Shown: positions 1 to 6,859, counted from the first letter of the stretch. The stretch is 10,258 bases of DNA from an uncultured Anaerocolumna sp. (GCA_937901695.1 CALDJN010000121.1:1-10258); one strand, 5' to 3'. The notes: generated from the letters alone by a model not told the origin. Numbers and translations are program-made.

Positions 1-82
1 TAAAACCATTCTCATATAAATTGTCATTTTTATCACAGGTTACAATATATTTTGCGTTTTTAATCAAAGTTCTTTTCATCAT
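1..82 (-). CDS. Amidohydrolase/deaminase, N-terminal fragment (cut by window edge)
   Basis: Only the first 27 codons are visible, beginning MMKRTLIKNAKYIVTCDKND; the gene runs off the left edge. The pattern (Leu-Ile-Lys-Asn-Ala then a strand ending in Val-Thr-Cys-Asp) is typical of the N-terminal beta-sandwich of metal-dependent amidohydrolases of the guanine deaminase, cytosine deaminase and TrzA/SsnA type. The metal-binding His motifs lie beyond the edge, so the substrate cannot be assigned. Two adjacent ATGs (82 and 79) are possible starts, and the ribosome binding site is weak (an AAAAGG just upstream). It lies on the same strand, 336 bp downstream of the nucleoside hydrolase, so a role in deaminating a released nucleobase is a reasonable inference. 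The gap and a possible own promoter suggest it may be a separate transcription unit. Confidence 0.68.
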   Translation of the reverse strand, partial: MMKRTLIKNAKYIVTCDKNDNLYENGF

Positions 83-95
83 TTTGCCTTTTGCC

Positions 96-161
96 TATCA
101 CATCTGGTTTAGATGGGATACTGCCATGTGAATCTATATAAAGGGCAGTTGCAATGTATCC
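96..161 (-). promoter_or_regulatory. Structured 5' leader with mutually exclusive stems (possible RNA switch)
   Basis: On the minus-strand RNA, GGATA (161-157) and CTGCC (148-144) pair with GGCAG (125-121) and TATCC (120-116). This gives two stacked helices separated by a one-sided CATTGCAA bulge. The same TATC segment (120-117) can instead pair with GATA (99-96) as an extension of a CATCT/AGATG hairpin (115-111 with 105-101). That hairpin ends right before the purine-rich sequence preceding the ATG. The pairings are seen directly; ligand control is inference. I could not match it to a known riboswitch class, including purine and preQ1. Confidence 0.35.
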
Positions 162-182
162 TTTCATTATTTTTTTATAAAA

Positions 183-206
183 ATTGTACCATATCGCTAG
201 TGCGAT
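183..206 (-). promoter_or_regulatory. Possible extended -10 promoter with overlapping palindrome for the amidohydrolase
   Basis: On the minus strand TGGTACAAT resembles an extended -10 (TGn plus TACAAT at 188-183). No good -35 hexamer is present 17 bp upstream. Immediately upstream is a perfect split palindrome, ATCGC-N4-GCGAT (193-206), which could be an operator or chance. Support is weak. Confidence 0.28.
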
Positions 207-279
207 GGCTCGCCTGGGTAAATGCTCCTTTTCCATATTTCCGATATTTTGAATTTATTTCATATTTCCATAAAAAAGT

Positions 280-294
280 AACGGTTGTTCCGTT
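280..294 (-). terminator. Small hairpin, possible weak terminator of the salvage operon
   Basis: AACGG and CCGTT form a 5-bp stem with a 5-nt loop. On the minus strand it is followed by AC then a run of six T (271-277). The stem is short, so termination would be weak. A T-run on the other side also makes it formally bidirectional. The AT-rich inverted repeat at 365-399, nearer the hydrolase stop, lacks a T-run. Confidence 0.3.
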
Positions 295-364
295 TTTGTT
301 ATATTGTTGAATTATAAAACAACTATAAAAACTACATTTAGGAGGTTATTTTCATGGAATAATA

Positions 365-399
365 TTTAAAGATTTAATTTCTAAATGTTAATCTTTAAA
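365..399 (-). repeat. AT-rich inverted repeat just after the hydrolase stop codon
   Basis: TTTAAAGAT (365-373) and ATCTTTAAA (391-399) are perfect 9-bp arms that can extend inward with one bulge. The stem contains almost no G-C pairs and is not followed by a T-run. It is more likely a 3'-end stabiliser or chance than an efficient terminator. Confidence 0.35.
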
Positions 400-418
400 G
401 TTTCTTAAGATTGCTTCA

Positions 419-1363
419 TTAGAATACCGATAGCAATCTCCTTATAGCTAAATCAGAGTCTACTCTGATACAATATAAAATTTCATCATGGTTATAATCT
501 GAAATAAATCTTTCATCGGTCTTTATCATACCACGAAATTCTTTGTTTTCATATTCCACAGCAGCACGCATCATACGGTACTCACCAATGGATGGATTTT
601 CTGCAATTAACATAGCTAATGGATCATGTACTACGCATCGGTCCTGACATCCAGTTGATTCATAATTAAACTTAAAATAGAATTTTAGGGCTGATTTTAT
701 ATACTGAACAATATCTCTGTTTTCTACATCACAATATTTTTCCAATACGGAAATATCATGCCCTGAAAGGTAAGTTTCTGTTGTAACATCAAGCCCTACC
801 ACAATCATGTGGAAACCTGCACGGAAAACTATATCTGCTGCCCTTGCATCACCATAGATATTGGCCTCTGCATAAGGATTCACGTTCCCGGGTTTGCCTA
901 TTGTTCCGCCCATTACAATCATATTTTTAACTTTATAAGGAAGTCTGGGATCCTTTTCTAAAGCTAAGGCAATATTGGTTAATCTCCCTAAAGCGACAAT
1001 GGTTAAATCTCCTTGAAGCTCATTGGCTTTACTTATGATAAAATCCGGTGCACTCTCCTTTCGTAATTGTTGTTCTGACTTTGGTAATTCCACATTACCT
1101 ATTCCATTATCTCCATGAATATAAATTGGTATTGGTCCATATTCACCATCCAAGTTCTGATTTGCGCCAAGTACTACTGGTATTTCATATCCACACTTTG
1201 ACAGCTTTATTAAACGCAATGTATTCTCTGCTGCCTGATGGGAGGAAGTGTTTCCATATACTGTTGTAAATCCTTCTACATGTAACGTTTTACTTTTTAA
1301 TGCATACAAAATCGCAATCGAATCATCAATACCAGTATCACAATCAATTAATATATGTTTCAT
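419..1363 (-). CDS. Inosine/uridine-preferring nucleoside hydrolase family protein
   Basis: A 314-residue protein of the IUNH family, which hydrolyses the N-glycosidic bond of ribonucleosides to ribose and free base using a bound calcium. The N-terminal signature DCDTGIDD (residues 7-14) supplies the calcium and ribose aspartates. VYGNT (35-39) carries the conserved Asn, and an IHGDNG loop lies near 82-87. VMGGT (150-154), the NPYAEANIYGD segment (162-172) with Glu166 and Asn168, and VHDPLA (245-250) with His246 and Asp247 complete the active site, so the enzyme looks intact. The usual GPLTN reads GRLTN (126-130). Length is normal for the family. AAGGAA lies about 9 nt upstream of the ATG at 1363. 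It is the last gene of the run, 82 bp after a phosphorylase. Purine versus pyrimidine preference cannot be read from the motifs. Confidence 0.93.
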   Translation of the reverse strand: MKHILIDCDTGIDDSIAILYALKSKTLHVEGFTTVYGNTSSHQAAENTLRLIKLSKCGYEIPVVLGANQNLDGEYGPIPIYIHGDNGIGNVELPKSEQQLRKESAPDFIISKANELQGDLTIVALGRLTNIALALEKDPRLPYKVKNMIVMGGTIGKPGNVNPYAEANIYGDARAADIVFRAGFHMIVVGLDVTTETYLSGHDISVLEKYCDVENRDIVQYIKSALKFYFKFNYESTGCQDRCVVHDPLAMLIAENPSIGEYRMMRAAVEYENKEFRGMIKTDERFISDYNHDEILYCIRVDSDLAIRRLLSVF

Positions 1364-1445
1364 TATAATTATCTTCCTTTCGTATCACATACACAAATGC
1401 ATTTATCAAACCATGATGCCAATCTAATTTCTTTTATTATTATCT

Positions 1446-2222
1446 TTAAATTGTCTGTGGTTTTGACATATCCTTTTTAATTATTTCTTTCATCGCTTCA
1501 ATTCCTACTCGAATTGCTCTGTCTTCCCATTCACGAGGATAGTCTTTATCATCGTTTGAATAACATTTATAATTGGTTGCACTAATCATAACAGATGACA
1601 TTCTGATTCCTAAGGACGCTGCTGCCAGGAATAAAGTTGAACATTCCATGCTTGTATTGGTGGCTCCACCTTTTTCATAGGCTTCCCATTTATTTTTTAA
1701 TTCATAATACACTGGCTTTGTTTCCGGAGATACCTCAGTATAATAAGAATCCTTTGTAATAGTAACTCCAATATTATAAGGGATGTCAAGACGGATTGCT
1801 GCTGCTTCCAGCTCTTTTACCATGTAATAATCAGGCACTGCCGGAAACTCTACGGGAAGATAATGTAGTCCAGTACCCTCCATTCTTACTGCGCCATTTA
1901 CTATAACTACATCCCCAATTTTAACTTTTGAAGATGTGGACGCGCATGAACCGATTCGCATCATAGTATGAGCACCACATTCGAATAATTCTTCTACCGC
2001 AATGGCTGAAGACGGTCCTCCAATTCCTGTACTTGTAACAGATACCGGTATGCCTTCCAGTGTTCCTGTATAAGTAAGAAATTCTCGATTGTGTGCAACT
2101 TTGACTGGATTATCAAAATAATCAGCAATTTTTGTTGCACGTTCCACACTACCTGGTAAAAACACATACTTTCCAATTTGATTTTTAGATATATTTAAGT
2201 GCATCATTTTCTTTTCTTCCAT
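1446..2222 (-). CDS. Uridine-phosphorylase-family nucleoside phosphorylase, paralogue A
   Basis: A 258-residue member of the PNP/UDP phosphorylase family, which reversibly cleaves nucleosides with phosphate to base and ribose-1-phosphate. The family signature STGIGGPSSAIAVEEL is at 64-79. Phosphate-site residues are Gly24/Arg28 in LPGSVER, Arg46 in HNREF, and Arg89 in RIGS; His8 is also kept. Two departures stand out. The ribose motif Glu-Met-Glu reads Ser-Met-Glu (191-193). In the base-specificity loop, where the E. coli enzyme has GQER (Gln166, Arg168), this protein has E-V-S-P (163-166). It aligns without gaps to the phosphorylase at 9017-9799 (about 69% identical by hand count). AGGAGG at 2230-2235 sits 7 nt before the ATG. 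Annotating it strictly as uridine phosphorylase would be unsafe. Confidence 0.9.
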   Translation of the reverse strand: MEEKKMMHLNISKNQIGKYVFLPGSVERATKIADYFDNPVKVAHNREFLTYTGTLEGIPVSVTSTGIGGPSSAIAVEELFECGAHTMMRIGSCASTSSKVKIGDVVIVNGAVRMEGTGLHYLPVEFPAVPDYYMVKELEAAAIRLDIPYNIGVTITKDSYYTEVSPETKPVYYELKNKWEAYEKGGATNTSMECSTLFLAAASLGIRMSSVMISATNYKCYSNDDKDYPREWEDRAIRVGIEAMKEIIKKDMSKPQTI

Positions 2223-2443
2223 ACCAAATCCTCCTGCTGTACTGTTTGTTTAAAAATGGATACACCTTCCGACATGATGCCGCCTTGCGGCATCTCAAAT
2301 AATGGACGAAGAAGTTCGCCATGAGAATTCCAATGGATTCTCATGGAGGAGTTCTTCCGAATGGAAGGCATAGCCTTCCATTTGTGACGCTTTTAGAATT
2401 TCTTAGGCGGCGTCTTCTAGCGCCTTAGAAATTCCCTTCACAC
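2223..2443 (-). other. 221-bp gap between two phosphorylase genes, filled by a hairpin cluster
   Basis: No gene is visible. About 158 of the 221 bases (2276-2433) form four adjacent hairpins, described separately. The remaining 5' flank of the next gene holds its AGGAGG ribosome binding site (2230-2235). I see no clear promoter. Confidence 0.7.
2276..2433. repeat. Cluster of four adjacent hairpins (possible interspersed structured element)
   Basis: Four inverted repeats lie side by side. I: GATGCCGC/GCGGCATC (2276-2283, 2287-2294), perfect 8-bp stem with a 3-nt loop. II: CCATGAGAAT/ATTCTCATGG (2319-2328, 2337-2346) with inner pairs, enclosed by GAAGAA/TTCTTC (2308-2313, 2352-2357). III: AATGGAAGGC/GCCTTCCATT (2360-2369, 2373-2382), perfect 10-bp stem with a 3-nt loop. 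IV: a 13-bp stem with one mismatch (2397-2409, 2421-2433), with an alternative GACGC/GCGTC pairing (2386-2390, 2410-2414). No T-run follows any stem, so these are not typical terminators. The GC-rich stems differ from the AT-rich surroundings. The density suggests a mobile or interspersed repeat, or an RNA-processing element between two genes of one operon. That interpretation is inference. Confidence 0.75.
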
Positions 2444-3217
2444 TTATCCTTGTTGCTCCTGCTCAAATCTATAAATAGTTTCCAGAACAATTCGGATTTC
2501 GTCATCCCATCCTTTTGCCAATCCTTGATTTTCCCTTTCATAGATTACATTACCTGTAATCAGGTTACCTGATACCGCACTGACCATAGCACCTCTTACC
2601 TTTCGGCGGTGGCAGACCGTATATAGTGCTGAACTCTCCATTTCAACATTTAAACATCCAAGCTTTGACAAATGTTCAATCCATTCCTCTGTTTCACCAT
2701 AAAAAGCATCATCTGAGGCATTAATACCATAATATATACTGCTAGAGATTTCGTTTTTCATGTCCTTTGCTGTATCAATTAACATGCGGGTAAAGTCAAA
2801 ATCTGGCACTGCTGGAAAACAGTCTGGGACATAGAATTTTGAAGTTCCCTCATTTTTCATGGATGCAGTGGATATTAGTAAATCACCAATATTAATTCCT
2901 TCCTGTAAAGCTGCACTACTACCAATACGTATTAAACATTCTGCACCAATATTAATTAGTTCTTCTGCTGCAATAGCTGCTGATGGACACCCCATTCCAG
3001 TTGAAGTAACTGATATTTTTACTCCTTTATAGTAACCGGTAAAGGTTCGATGCTCTCTATTATTTGCTATTAATTCAGCACCGTCAAGATATTTTGCTAC
3101 ACGATCGGATCTTGCTGGATCTCCTGGTAAGAGTACGTATTTTCCGATATCACCTGGTTGTAAATGTATATGATATTGTTTCTTTCCTAATGTTTTTTCA
3201 TCTTTATTCAATGACAT
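2444..3217 (-). CDS. Uridine-phosphorylase-family nucleoside phosphorylase, paralogue B
   Basis: A 257-residue PNP/UDP family phosphorylase, the most classical in sequence of the three here. It keeps the phosphate loop LPGDPAR (30-36), Arg54 in NNREH, the signature STGMGCPSAAIAAEEL (72-87), Arg97 in RIGSSAA, and an intact ribose motif Val-Glu-Met-Glu-Ser (191-195). The base-specificity loop reads FYGETEE (172-178), so Thr176 and Glu178 occupy the positions of the uracil-reading Gln and Arg of E. coli uridine phosphorylase. The substrate is therefore uncertain. The N-terminus is some 10 residues longer than its paralogues. The start overlaps the last 14 bases of the upstream permease gene, with AAGGAG at 3228-3233 about 10 nt before the ATG, suggesting translational coupling and direct linkage to nucleoside import. 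Confidence 0.9.
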   Translation of the reverse strand: MSLNKDEKTLGKKQYHIHLQPGDIGKYVLLPGDPARSDRVAKYLDGAELIANNREHRTFTGYYKGVKISVTSTGMGCPSAAIAAEELINIGAECLIRIGSSAALQEGINIGDLLISTASMKNEGTSKFYVPDCFPAVPDFDFTRMLIDTAKDMKNEISSSIYYGINASDDAFYGETEEWIEHLSKLGCLNVEMESSALYTVCHRRKVRGAMVSAVSGNLITGNVIYERENQGLAKGWDDEIRIVLETIYRFEQEQQG

Positions 3218-4142
3218 TTTGCTGTATCTCCTTACTCTTTTTCTTTTGAAGCCTTATTTTTTGGATAGAATAAACAGTTAAACCAAATATTGTCGCTACA
3301 TAAGGCAGCATTTGCACAAACTCAGATGGAATTTGCAATAATTGAAGAATATTAGATAACCCATCAAAGAAGGCAAAAACCATGGAAGATATCAAGACTC
3401 CTACTGGTGTTGCCTGACCCATAGCACATGCTGCAAGAGCTATGAAACCACGACCGGCTACCATGTCTCTGGTAAACATAGACAAATAACCCATGGATAA
3501 GTACATTCCGCCGAATCCTACCAACACTCCACATAATAAAATCGCTAAAAATCTAATTTTAATTACATTTTGTCCCACACTGGAGGCAGCATTGGGATTC
3601 TCACCCACTGCACGCATACGCAGCCCTAGAGGTGTTTTGTACATAAATATCCAAATAACAATTACCATAAGAAATGCAATGTATGTAATTAAGTTATGTC
3701 CAGACAGAATATCTCCAAGAATAGGAATGTCCTTTATAAAAGGAATATTCACAGTAGGAAAAGTATAGCTTTTTAATGAAGAACTGGAGCCCTTTTCACC
3801 TGTGGCTAACTGTAATGCAAATACTGTCAAACCGGAAGCAATTGTATTTACTGCAGTACCACATAAAACGGCATTTGCTTTTAAAACAAGGTGGAAGTAA
3901 GCAAAAATTCCACTTATTATTAATGCGGAGCCTACACCGGCAATCACTCCCCATATTAAATTTCCTCCATAGGCACTTCCAAGAACTCCAAACAAGGCAG
4001 ATATGAGCATAATACCATCTAAACCAAGATTAACAACACCTGATTTTTCACATAGGATGGCCCCTAGGGAAGCTAATAAAATTGGGGTTGCCACTCGAAT
4101 CCACATAAAAAGGAAGTCAACGATAAATGAATAGTCAATCAT
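3204..4142 (-). CDS. BMP-type nucleoside ABC transporter, permease 2 (NupQ/YufQ-like)
   Basis: A 312-residue polytopic membrane protein of the branched-chain/ribose-type permease superfamily. It is the second permease of nucleoside importers such as B. subtilis NupNOPQ. Hydrophobic segments run through most of the length. The N-terminal block ATPILLASLGAILCEKSGVV and following NLGLDGIMLI are hallmarks of this subunit. GLRMRAVGENPNAASSVGQN (about 172-191) is the cytoplasmic loop expected to contact the ATPase. It should form a heterodimer with the permease encoded just upstream. Its ATG overlaps that gene by 8 bp, with AAAGGAG at 4152-4158 about 9 nt upstream. Its end overlaps the next phosphorylase by 14 bp. 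Confidence 0.93.
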   Translation of the reverse strand: MIDYSFIVDFLFMWIRVATPILLASLGAILCEKSGVVNLGLDGIMLISALFGVLGSAYGGNLIWGVIAGVGSALIISGIFAYFHLVLKANAVLCGTAVNTIASGLTVFALQLATGEKGSSSSLKSYTFPTVNIPFIKDIPILGDILSGHNLITYIAFLMVIVIWIFMYKTPLGLRMRAVGENPNAASSVGQNVIKIRFLAILLCGVLVGFGGMYLSMGYLSMFTRDMVAGRGFIALAACAMGQATPVGVLISSMVFAFFDGLSNILQLLQIPSEFVQMLPYVATIFGLTVYSIQKIRLQKKKSKEIQQNVIE

Positions 4143-5223
4143 TTATTACATCTCCTTTCATACCTGCTTCTGACTTTGCAGCTTTTACAATCATTTTCTG
4201 TTTCCATTTTTTAAGTAAAGCCTCAGCGGCAATCATTAATATCATAACACCTTGTATTATTTGAACTACTTCGCTGCTAACATCACTGTTTCTTGCCATA
4301 ATATTAGCTCCAACATTAAGATAACCCATAAATAATGCAGCTAATGGAACCATCAATGGATTGTCCCTTGCTAACAATGCAACTACAATACCAGACCAGC
4401 CATAACCTGGCGATGTAGTCCATTTAAAACGGTTATACATACCAAGAATTTCTGCTCCACCACCCATACCAGCCAGAGCGCCTGCAATTACTTGTGAAAT
4501 CACCATAATACCGGTAACTTTTATACCGGAATAATGGGCAAATTTTGCATTATTTCCCACCGTCCTTAATTTCATGCCAAAGGTAGTTCTATATAGTAAG
4601 AAATAAGTTATAATACATAAGATAACCCCAAGTACTATCCCTAGATGTATTCTGGTTCCTCTAATAATAACTGGAAGGATTGAGGTATCCTTAAATTCAA
4701 TAGATGCTAAGCTGGAACTACTAATTTCGCGAAAATGATAGCTTACCATATATATGGCAAAGAACTGAACTACATAATTTAACATCAAAGAAGTTACAAC
4801 TTCTGACACTTGCCATTTCATTTTAAGCACAGCCGGTATTAAGGCAACCGCTGCTCCCATTGCACCAGCTACTAATATAGCAACGATAGGATGGATACCG
4901 GCAGGTAACGGTACGGAGGTAGCAATCATCATGGCACCCAATGTTCCAATAAAGAATGCACCTTCGGATATCATGGAAAACTGACCAGCACTAAATATCA
5001 TAATTACAGCCAATGCTGTAAACATTAACGGTGATGCTGCTTCAACAATGTTGCCAATACGACGAACTGAGGTAAATGGTCCCAAAAAGAAGCTGGAAAA
5101 TGCATTAACCGGATCTGAACTGGTTACTAAAACAATCAATGTAACTAATCCGCAGGATACTAATATAGTAATTATTAATTTTGTAATATCGACGATTAAG
5201 CGTATTCGTTTATTACTGTCCAT
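4135..5223 (-). CDS. BMP-type nucleoside ABC transporter, permease 1 (NupP/YufP-like)
   Basis: A 362-residue polytopic membrane protein, the first permease of the nucleoside importer. A long first membrane segment follows a short basic cytoplasmic N-terminus. The block PLMFTALAVIMIFSAGQFSM followed by ISEGAFFIG is characteristic, as are SEVVTSLMLNYV and the cytoplasmic GMKLRTVGNNAKFAHYSGIK loop for coupling to the ATPase. I chose the ATG at 5223 because AAGGAGG (5230-5236) lies 6 nt before it. The frame is open further to a TTG at 5283, but that would overlap the ATPase gene by over 70 bp and has no ribosome binding site. As called, the start overlaps the ATPase gene by 11 bp, supporting coupled translation. 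Confidence 0.93.
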   Translation of the reverse strand: MDSNKRIRLIVDITKLIITILVSCGLVTLIVLVTSSDPVNAFSSFFLGPFTSVRRIGNIVEAASPLMFTALAVIMIFSAGQFSMISEGAFFIGTLGAMMIATSVPLPAGIHPIVAILVAGAMGAAVALIPAVLKMKWQVSEVVTSLMLNYVVQFFAIYMVSYHFREISSSSLASIEFKDTSILPVIIRGTRIHLGIVLGVILCIITYFLLYRTTFGMKLRTVGNNAKFAHYSGIKVTGIMVISQVIAGALAGMGGGAEILGMYNRFKWTTSPGYGWSGIVVALLARDNPLMVPLAALFMGYLNVGANIMARNSDVSSEVVQIIQGVMILMIAAEALLKKWKQKMIVKAAKSEAGMKGDVIND

Positions 5224-6775
5224 GACGTACCTCCTTAATCTCTTCCTCAGACTGCTTCTCAATACCAAGCATATATCCACCAAGCTGAAGTTCCGTTATC
5301 TTGGCTGCATCTGGAAAATATGCTGCAATTCGACCTTCATGCATTACGATGATACTATCTGATAATCCTAACACTTCATTTAAATCAGAACTTATTAGAA
5401 GTACAGATTTTTTATTATCCCTCATATTAATTAATCTTTTATGTATGAATTCCGTTGCACCAACATCAACGCCACGGGTTGGCTGATCTGCTATTATAAT
5501 TTTAGGATTATTGGATAGCTCACGTGCTAATACTGCCTTTTGAATATTACCACCAGAAAGACTATCAATACTAACATCTGGATTCTTACACAATATCTGA
5601 TATTGTTTCACCATATCAATTCCATATTGCTTGATAGCACGTTTATTAATAATTCCATGCTTAGAGAATGAATTAGATGATATTTTATCGGAAAGCATAT
5701 TCTCAGTAATAGATAAAGATGGGGCTGCGCCTGTTGTCATACGATCCTCTGGAATATGAGAAACAGCAAGTTTTCTAATATCCTTTACATTGCATTGGGA
5801 GATTTCTTTACCACAAATCTCGATTGAACCGGCATTATATTTTCTAAGTCCCGTCAGTGCTTCTACCAGTTCTAATTGCCCATTTCCTTCTACACCTGCA
5901 ATTCCAAGGATTTCACCTTCTCTTAAGGAAAAGGATAATCTATTGATGCAATGCTTACCATTTTCCCCTATGATAGTCAAATCGCTTACACGGATTGTAG
6001 TCTTACCAATCTTCGGCGCACTCTTCTCAATATTGAGAATAACATCTCTGCCCACCATTAGATTTGATATATCCTGTTCGGTAACCGTTTTCACATCATA
6101 TACACCCATGGATTTCCCATGACGAATTATAGTAATACGATTACACAGTTCTTTCACTTCATTCAGTTTGTGAGATATGAATATAATCGTGTATCCACTA
6201 TCTCGTAACCTCTTTAATTCCTCAAATAATTCTGTCGTTTCCTGAGGTGTTAATACTGCAGTAGGTTCATCTAGTATTAATATTTTAGCACCACGAAACA
6301 ACGCTTTCAAAATTTCTACTTTTTGTTTCTGACCTACCGTTAAATCCTCAACTTTCATCTTGGGATTTATATTCATATTATACTTTTCTGCTATTTCTTC
6401 CACTTGCTTTATGGCATGTTTCATATTTATTAAAATCCCTTTTGTTGGCTCAACACCTAATATAACATTTTCAGCTACTGTCATTGATGAAACCAGCATA
6501 AAATGCTGATGTACCATGCCAATACCTAACTTAATAGCCAATTGAGGAGACGTTATTACTGTCTTTTGTCCATTTATGTATATGTCTCCTGATGTAGGTT
6601 GTTCTTCTCCAAAAATAATTTTCATTAAAGTAGATTTACCTGCTCCGTTTTCACCAGATAGTGCATGGATTTCACCGGCATTAATGGAGAAATTAATTCC
6701 CTTATTAGCCATTACTCCGTTGGAATATACTTTTACGATGTTTTCCATTCGTAATACTTCTCTTTTTGCTTCCAT
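5213..6775 (-). CDS. BMP-type nucleoside ABC transporter, double ATPase subunit (NupO/YufO-like)
   Basis: A 520-residue protein with two ABC domains in tandem, as in RbsA- and NupO-type importers. Domain 1 is complete: Walker A GENGAGKST (41-49), Q-loop Gln90, signature LTVGQ (145-149), Walker B ILILDEP with catalytic Glu170, and switch His202. Domain 2 has a degenerate Walker A, GVEGNGQL (294-301), lacking the Lys; a good signature LSGGN (406-410); and Walker B IIIADQP, with Gln in place of Glu. This asymmetry is normal for the family. AAGGAG (6783-6788) is 7 nt before the ATG at 6775 and 4 nt before an adjacent ATG at 6778; I prefer 6775. A TTG further out (6823) lies inside the upstream hairpin and is rejected. 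The long C-terminal tail is rich in charged residues. Confidence 0.93.
   Translation of the reverse strand: MEAKREVLRMENIVKVYSNGVMANKGINFSINAGEIHALSGENGAGKSTLMKIIFGEEQPTSGDIYINGQKTVITSPQLAIKLGIGMVHQHFMLVSSMTVAENVILGVEPTKGILINMKHAIKQVEEIAEKYNMNINPKMKVEDLTVGQKQKVEILKALFRGAKILILDEPTAVLTPQETTELFEELKRLRDSGYTIIFISHKLNEVKELCNRITIIRHGKSMGVYDVKTVTEQDISNLMVGRDVILNIEKSAPKIGKTTIRVSDLTIIGENGKHCINRLSFSLREGEILGIAGVEGNGQLELVEALTGLRKYNAGSIEICGKEISQCNVKDIRKLAVSHIPEDRMTTGAAPSLSITENMLSDKISSNSFSKHGIINKRAIKQYGIDMVKQYQILCKNPDVSIDSLSGGNIQKAVLARELSNNPKIIIADQPTRGVDVGATEFIHKRLINMRDNKKSVLLISSDLNEVLGLSDSIIVMHEGRIAAYFPDAAKITELQLGGYMLGIEKQSEEEIKEVRHGQ
5230..5236 (-). promoter_or_regulatory. Ribosome binding site fixing the permease 1 start
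   Basis: AAGGAGG lies inside the end of the ATPase gene, 6 nt before the ATG at 5223. It decides that start over the upstream in-frame TTG at 5283. Confidence 0.8.
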
Positions 6776-6782
6776 CATTTCA

Positions 6783-6788
6783 CTCCTT
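6783..6788 (-). promoter_or_regulatory. Ribosome binding site of the ATPase gene, before twin ATGs
   Basis: AAGGAG is followed by TGAA and ATG-ATG. Spacing is 4 nt to the first ATG (6778) and 7 nt to the second (6775). The second is the more usual spacing. Confidence 0.75.
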
Positions 6789-6803
6789 AAAGAATCCTTA
6801 TGG

Positions 6804-6832
6804 AAAAAGGGGCTGTTTTGCAACAGCCTCTT
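6804..6832 (-). terminator. Intercistronic terminator-like hairpin between lipoprotein and ATPase genes
   Basis: On the minus strand GGCTGTT (6828-6822) pairs with AACAGCC (6817-6811) around a GCAA tetraloop. The stem can extend past an A-C mismatch, and TTTTT follows at 6808-6804. It lies after the lipoprotein stop and before the ATPase ribosome binding site. Such a leaky terminator or 3' stabiliser would give an excess of binding protein over the membrane and ATPase subunits, as is common in ABC operons. The structure is seen; its effect is inferred. Confidence 0.7.
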
Positions 6833-6859
6833 ATGAATATCAGGGTGTGTCTAAATAGC

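Larger units (their letters stand above)
83..418 (-). other. 336-bp intergenic region with structured leader of the left-edge gene
   Basis: No convincing gene lies here. Reading the minus strand, an AT-rich inverted repeat (365-373 with 391-399) comes just after the hydrolase stop. A small hairpin (280-294) follows, with T-rich sequence on both sides. A possible extended -10 promoter lies at 183-190, and a leader of roughly 95 nt before the amidohydrolase start can fold in two competing ways. On the plus strand an AGGAGG at 341-346 is followed by ATG-GAA-TAA (354-362). That encodes only two residues and has no visible continuation. Confidence 0.5.

Noticed and set aside
113..310. Small open frame on the plus strand (65 codons)
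   Set aside because: No ribosome binding site, low-complexity hydrophobic and aromatic composition, no recognisable domain; it overlaps the structured leader of the minus-strand gene.
341..362. Plus-strand AGGAGG followed by ATG-GAA-TAA
   Set aside because: A good ribosome binding site, but it encodes only two residues and no coding frame continues after the stop; probably chance.
2276..2433. CRISPR array or transcription terminator in the hairpin cluster
   Set aside because: The units are palindromes of different sequence, not identical direct repeats with spacers, and no T-run follows any stem.
5224..5283. Longer N-terminus for permease 1 from a TTG at 5283
   Set aside because: It would overlap the ATPase gene heavily and add a charged stretch foreign to the family; AAGGAGG marks the ATG at 5223.
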